This document shows, one piece after another, positions 58,901-64,000 of a DNA stretch of 64,000 nucleotides. This DNA is from Neoechinorhynchus agilis. Lineage: Eukaryota > Acanthocephala. The stretch lies in NCBI GenBank assembly GCA_051530055.1, contig JBMGUZ010000008.1, positions 1 through 64,000 on the forward strand, written 5' to 3'. The first letter of the stretch is position 1; each line of letters begins with the position of its first letter. The position numbers and the translations under genes were made by a program. The notes beneath the pieces were generated by a model. That model was given only the letters and a program-made list of their open reading frames with translations, made no database searches and was not told where the DNA came from.

Positions 58901-61139
58901 AGTCATCCGTTGCGCCATCATGCATTTTCAGCAATCACGCGAATATACGGAAATTTCATCCTCGACTTGGACTATGATATCTAAGCTCATTAAACAAGAA
59001 AAAATATTTAAATAAAAAAATAGTTAAATACAAATATCGTAGATTCGGGAAAAGCCTCAGTCATCCGTTGCGCCATCATGCATTTTCAGCAATCACGCGA
59101 ATATACGGAAATTTCATCCTCGATGACTATAGAAACCATATCTAAGCTCATTAAAAAAGAAAAAATATTTAAATCAAAAAATAGTTAAATACAAATATCG
59201 TAGATTCGGGACAAGCCTCAGTCATCCGTTGCGCCATCATGCATTTTCAGCAATCACGCGAATATACGGAAATTTCATCGTCGACTTGGACTATAGAAAC
59301 CACATCTTAGCTAAAAAAACAAAAAAATATTCCAGTCGAAAAAATAGTTAAATACAAATATCGTAGATTCGGGAAAAGCCTCTGTCATCCGTTGCGCCAT
59401 CATGCATTTTCAGCAATCACGCGAATATACGGAAATTTCATCCTCGACTTGGACTATAGAAACCATATCTAAGCTCATTAAAAAAGAAAAAATATTTAAA
59501 TCAAAAAATAGTTAAATACAAATATCGTAGATTCGGGAAAAGCCTCAGTCATCCGTTGCGCCATCATGCATTTTCAGCAATCACGCGAATATACGGAAAT
59601 TTCATCCTTGACTTTGACTATAGAAACCATATCTAAGCTCATAAAACAAAAAAATATTTAAATCAAAAAATAGTTAAATACAAATATCGTAGATTCGGGA
59701 AAAGCCTCAGTAATCCGTTGCGCCATCATGCATTTTAAGCAATCACGCGAATATACGGAAATTTCATCCTCGACCTTGACTATAGAAACCATATCTAAGC
59801 TCATAAAACAAGAAAAAATATTTAAGTCGAAAAAATAGTTAAATACAAATATCGTAGATTCGGGAAAAGCCTCAGTCATCCGTTGCGCCATCATGCATTT
59901 TCAGCAATCACGCGAACAAACGGAAATTTCATCCTCGACTTGGACTATAGATACCACATCTAAGCTCATAAAACAAAAAAATATTTAGATCAAAAAAATA
60001 GTTAAATACAAATATCGTAGATTCGGGAAAAGCCTCAGTCATCCGTTGCGCCATCATGATTTTTCAGCAATCACGCGAATATACGGAAATTTCATCCTCG
60101 ACTTAGACTATAGAAACCATATCTAAGCTCATAAAACAAGAAAAAATATTTAAATCAAAAAAATAGTTAAATACAAATATCGTAGATTCGGGAAAAGCCT
60201 CAGTCATCCGTTGCGCCATCATGCATTTTCAGCAATCACGCGAATATACGGAAATTTCATCCTCGACTTGGACTATAGAAACCATATCTAAGCTCATAAA
60301 ACAAGAAAAAATATTTAAATCAAAAAAATAGTTAAATACAAATATCGTAGATTCGGGAAAAGCTTCAGTCATCCGTTGCGCCATCATGCATTTTCAGCAA
60401 TCACGCGAATATACGGAAATTTCATCCTCGATCTTGACTATAGAAACCATATCTAAGCTCATAAAACAAGAAAAAATATTTAAATAAAAAAATAGTTAAA
60501 TACAAATATCGTAGATTCGGGAAAAGCCTCAGTCATCCGTTGCGCCATCATGATTTTTCAGCAATAACGCGAATATACGGAAATTTCATCCTCGACCTTG
60601 ACTATAGAAACCATATCTAAGCTCATTAAAAAAGAAAAAATATTTAAATAAAAAAAATAGTTAAATACAAATATCGTAGATTCGGGAAAAGCATCTGTCA
60701 TCCGTTGCGCCATCATGCATTTTCAGGAATCACGCGAATATATTGAAATTTCATCCTCGACTTGGACTATAGAAACCATATCTAAGCTCATAAAACAAAA
60801 AATATTTAAATCCAAAAAAAATTAAATAAAAATATCGATGAATCGGGAAAAGCCTCTGTCATCCGTTGCGCCATCATGCATTTTCAGCAATCACGCGAAT
60901 AAATGGAAATTTCATCCTCGACTTTGACTATAGAAACGATATCTAAGCTCATTAAACAAAAAATATTTAAATCCAAAAAAATTAATACAAATATCGTAGA
61001 TTCGGGAAAAGCCTCGTCATCCGTTGCGCCATCATGCATTTTCAGCAATCACGCGAATATACGGAAATTTCATCCTCGACTTGGACTATAGAAACATATC
61101 TAAGCTCATTAAACAAAAAAATATTTAAATCAAAAAATA

Positions 61140-64000
61140 GTTAAATACAAATATCGTAGATTCGGGAAAAGCCTCTGTCATCCGTTGCGCCATCATGCAT
61201 TTTCAGCAATCACGCGAATATACGGAAATTTCATCCTCGACTTGGACTATAGAAACCATATCTAAGCTCATTAAACAAAAAATATTTAAATCAAAAAAAA
61301 GTTAAATACAAATATCGAAGATTCGGGAAAAGCCTCAGTCATCCGTTGCGCCATCATGCATTTTCAGCAATACGCGAATATACGGAAATTTCATCCTCGA
61401 CTTGGACTATAGAAACCATATCTAAGCTCATTAAAAAAGAAAAAATATTTAAATCAAAAAAAATAGTTAAATACAAATATCGTAGATTCGGGAAAAGCCT
61501 CAGTCATCCGTTGCGCCATCATGCATTTTCAGCAATCACGCGAATATACGGAAATTTCATCCTCGACTTGGACTATAGAAACCATATCTAAGCTCATTAA
61601 AAAAGAAAAAATATTTAAATAAAAAAATAGTTAAATACAAATATCGTAGATTCGGGAAAAGCCTCAGTCATCCGTTGCGCCATCATGCATTTTCAGCAAT
61701 CACGCGAATATACGGAAATTTCATCCTCGACTTGGACTATAGAAACCATATCTAAGCTCATTAAAAAAGAAAAAATATTTAAATAAAAAAATAGTTAAAT
61801 ACAAATATCGTAGATTCGGGAAAAGCCTCAGTCATCCGTTGCGCCATCATGCATTTTCAGCAATCACGCGAATATACGGAAATTTCATCCTCGACTTGGA
61901 CTATAGAAACCATATCTAAGCTCATAAAACAAAAAATATTTAAATCAAAAAATAGTTAAATACAAATATCGTAGATTCGGGAAAAGCCTCAGTCATCCGT
62001 TGCGCCATCATGCATTTTCAGCAATCACGCGAATATACGGAAATTTCATCCTCGACTTGGACTATAGAAACCATATCTAAGCTCATTAAAAAAGAAATAA
62101 TATTTAAATAAAAAAATAGTTAAATACAAATATCGTAGATTCGGGAAAAGCCTCAGTAATCCGTTGCGCCATCATGCATTTTCAGCAATCACGCGAATAT
62201 ACGGAAATTTCATCCTCGACTTTGACTATAGAAACCATATCTAAGCTCATAAAAAAAGAAAAAATATTTAAATCAAAAAAATAGTTAAATACAAATATCG
62301 TAGATTCGGGAAAAGCCTCAGTCATCCGTTGCGCCATCATGCATTTTCAGCAATCACGCGAATATACGGAAATTTCATCCTCGACTTGGACTATAGAAAC
62401 CATATCTAAGCTCATTAAAAAAGAAAAAATATTTAAATCAAAAAAATAGTTAAATACAAATATCGTAGATTCGGGAAAAGCCTCAGTCATCCGTTGCGCC
62501 ATCATGCATTTTCAGCAATCACGCGAATATACGGAAATTTCATCCTCGACTTGGACTATAGAAACCATATCTAAGCTCATTAAAAAAGAAAAAATATTTA
62601 AATCAAAAAAATAGTTAAATACAAATATCGTAGATTCGGGAAAAGCCTCAGTCATCCGTTGCGCCATCATGCATTTTCAGCAATCACGCGAATATACGGA
62701 AATTTCATCCTCGACTTGGACTATAGAAACCATATCTAAGCTCATAAAAAAGAAAAAATATTTAAATCCAAAAAATAGTTAAATACAAATATCGTAGATT
62801 CGGGAAAAGCCTCAGTCATCCGTTGCGCCATCATGCATTTTCAGCAATCACGCGAATATACGGAAATTTCATCCTCGACTTGGACTATAGAAACCATATC
62901 TAAGCTCATTAAAAAAGAAAAAATATTTAAATCAAAAAAAAGTTAAATACAAATATCGTAGATTCGGGAAAAGCCTCAGTCATCCGTTGCGCCATCATGC
63001 ATTTTCAGCAATCACGCGAATATACGGAAATTTCATCCTCGACTTGGACTATAGAAACCATATCTAAGCTCATTAAAAAAGAAAAAATATTTAAATCAAA
63101 AAAAATAGTTAAATACAAATATCGTAGATTCGGGAAAAGCCTCAGTCATCCGTTGCGCCATCATGCATTTTCAGCAATCACGCGAATATACGGAAATTTC
63201 ATCCTCGACTTGGACTATAGAAACCATATCTAAGCTCATAAAACAAAAAAATATTTAAGTCAAAAAAATAGTTAAATACAAATATCGTAGATTCGGGAAA
63301 AGCCTCAGTCATCCGTTGCGCCATCATGCATTTTCAGCAATCACGCGAATATACGGAAATTTCATCCTCGACTTGGACTATAGAAACCATATCTAAGCTC
63401 ATTAAAAAAGAAAAAATATTTAAATAAAAAAATAGTTAAATACAAATATCGTAGATTCGGGAAAAGCCTCAGTCATCCGTTGCGCCATCATGCATTTTCA
63501 GCAATCACGCGAATATACGGAAATTTCATCCTCGACTTGGACTATAGAAACCATATCTAAGCTCATAAAACAAGAAAAAATATTTAAATAAAAAAAATAG
63601 TTAAATACAAATATCGTAGATTCGGGAAAAGCCTCAGTCATCCGTTGCGCCATCATGCATTTTCAGCAATCACGCGAATATACGGAAATTTCATCCTCGA
63701 CTTGGACTATAGAAACCATATCTAAGCTCATTAAAAAAGAAAAAATATTTAAATCAAAAAAATAGTTAAATACAAATATCGTAGATTCGGGAAAAGCCTC
63801 AGTCATCCGTTGCGCCATCATGCATTTTCAGCAATCACGCGAATATACGGAAATTTCATCCTCGACCTTGACTATAGAAACCATATCTAAGCTCATAAAA
63901 CAAGAAAAAATATTTAAATAAAAAAAATAGTTAAATACAAATATCGTAGATTCGGGAAAAGCCTCAGTCATCCGTTGCGCCATCATGCATTTTCAGCAAT
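61140..64000 (+). repeat. Homogeneous satellite block with the CATTAAAAAAGAAAAAATAT tail type
   Basis: Units from here to the window end are almost identical, mostly differing in ATTAAAAAAG versus ATAAAACAAG and in A-run length. This second uniform block differs in tail type from the one at the left edge. Confidence 0.75.

Larger units (their letters stand above)
37380..64000 (+). repeat. Satellite DNA array, about 162-bp unit, roughly 160 copies, runs off the window
   Basis: Head-to-tail repeats without any inserted gene or transposon. Successive starts of ATTTTCAGCAATCACGCGAA near the left end are 161-162 bp apart; later forms reach 163-164 bp through A-run length. Each unit has a G+C-richer part (TCATCCGTTGCGCCATCATG and TTCATCCTCGACTTGGAC) and an A-tract part of about 60 bp. 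The first unit, about 37380-37490, is strongly diverged, as expected at an array edge. All units point the same way. Nucleosome-sized length, A tracts and size fit a heterochromatic or centromere-type satellite; location and function are not shown by the sequence. Short open frames of about 60-90 codons recur in it and are by-products of the repeat. Confidence 0.97.

Noticed and set aside
37380-64000. Many open frames of 60-90 codons (MHFQQSREYTEISSS...) on both strands of the satellite
   Set aside because: They recur with the repeat, start and stop at unit-specific A-run changes, and have no conserved end or regulatory context. They are by-products of repetition.
37380-64000. CRISPR-like array of regular repeats
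   Set aside because: Whole units repeat without unique spacers, in a eukaryotic context.

Overview
This is an AT-rich eukaryotic window, most likely from a nematode-like invertebrate with small introns. Introns of 47-66 bp join phase-compatible exons in several genes, tandem TGATAA motifs precede a secreted-protein gene, and there are many Ty3/gypsy, Penelope-like and LINE fragments. Trichinellida is my guess for the group, but nothing in the window proves it.

Region 1 (1-8.5 kb) is genic. It holds a one-exon secreted protein (547-1062), a tRNA-Pro(UGG) with a duplicated T-rich tail (2316-2458), and a multi-exon histidine phosphatase of the UBASH3/TULA type (core exons 6200-8084, probable 5' exons back to 3460). 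One of its introns has GC-AG ends, and another holds a Thr/Ser-rich open frame.

Region 2 (8.5-21.3 kb) is a nest of transposons. An R2/NeSL-like LINE is cut by a nearly complete Ty3/gypsy fossil (135-bp LTRs, 5-bp target duplication) and again by an antisense 5'-truncated LINE. A second, longer copy of the same R2-like LINE follows directly and ends against an antisense partial gypsy fossil.

Region 3 (21.3-37.2 kb) is sparse. It has a fragment of an mRNA capping enzyme, a Penelope-like GIY-YIG remnant, a C2HC zinc-finger exon, pieces of I/Jockey-like LINEs, an unrecognised spliced gene (30794-31627), 3' pieces of the R2-like LINE, and a two-exon LicD/fukutin-family gene on the minus strand (37152-35385).

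Region 4 (about 37.38 kb to the window end) is one uninterrupted head-to-tail satellite of about 162 bp per unit, roughly 160 copies. Units are uniform at both ends of the visible array and diverged in the middle. The array contains duplicated multi-unit blocks, a half-length unit seen six times, and a few patches that look like assembly damage. It starts about 230 bp upstream of the LicD start codon and runs off the window.

The genes do not form one pathway. The main stories are the nested retroelement history, a possible self-primed gypsy element, and the internal evolution of the satellite.
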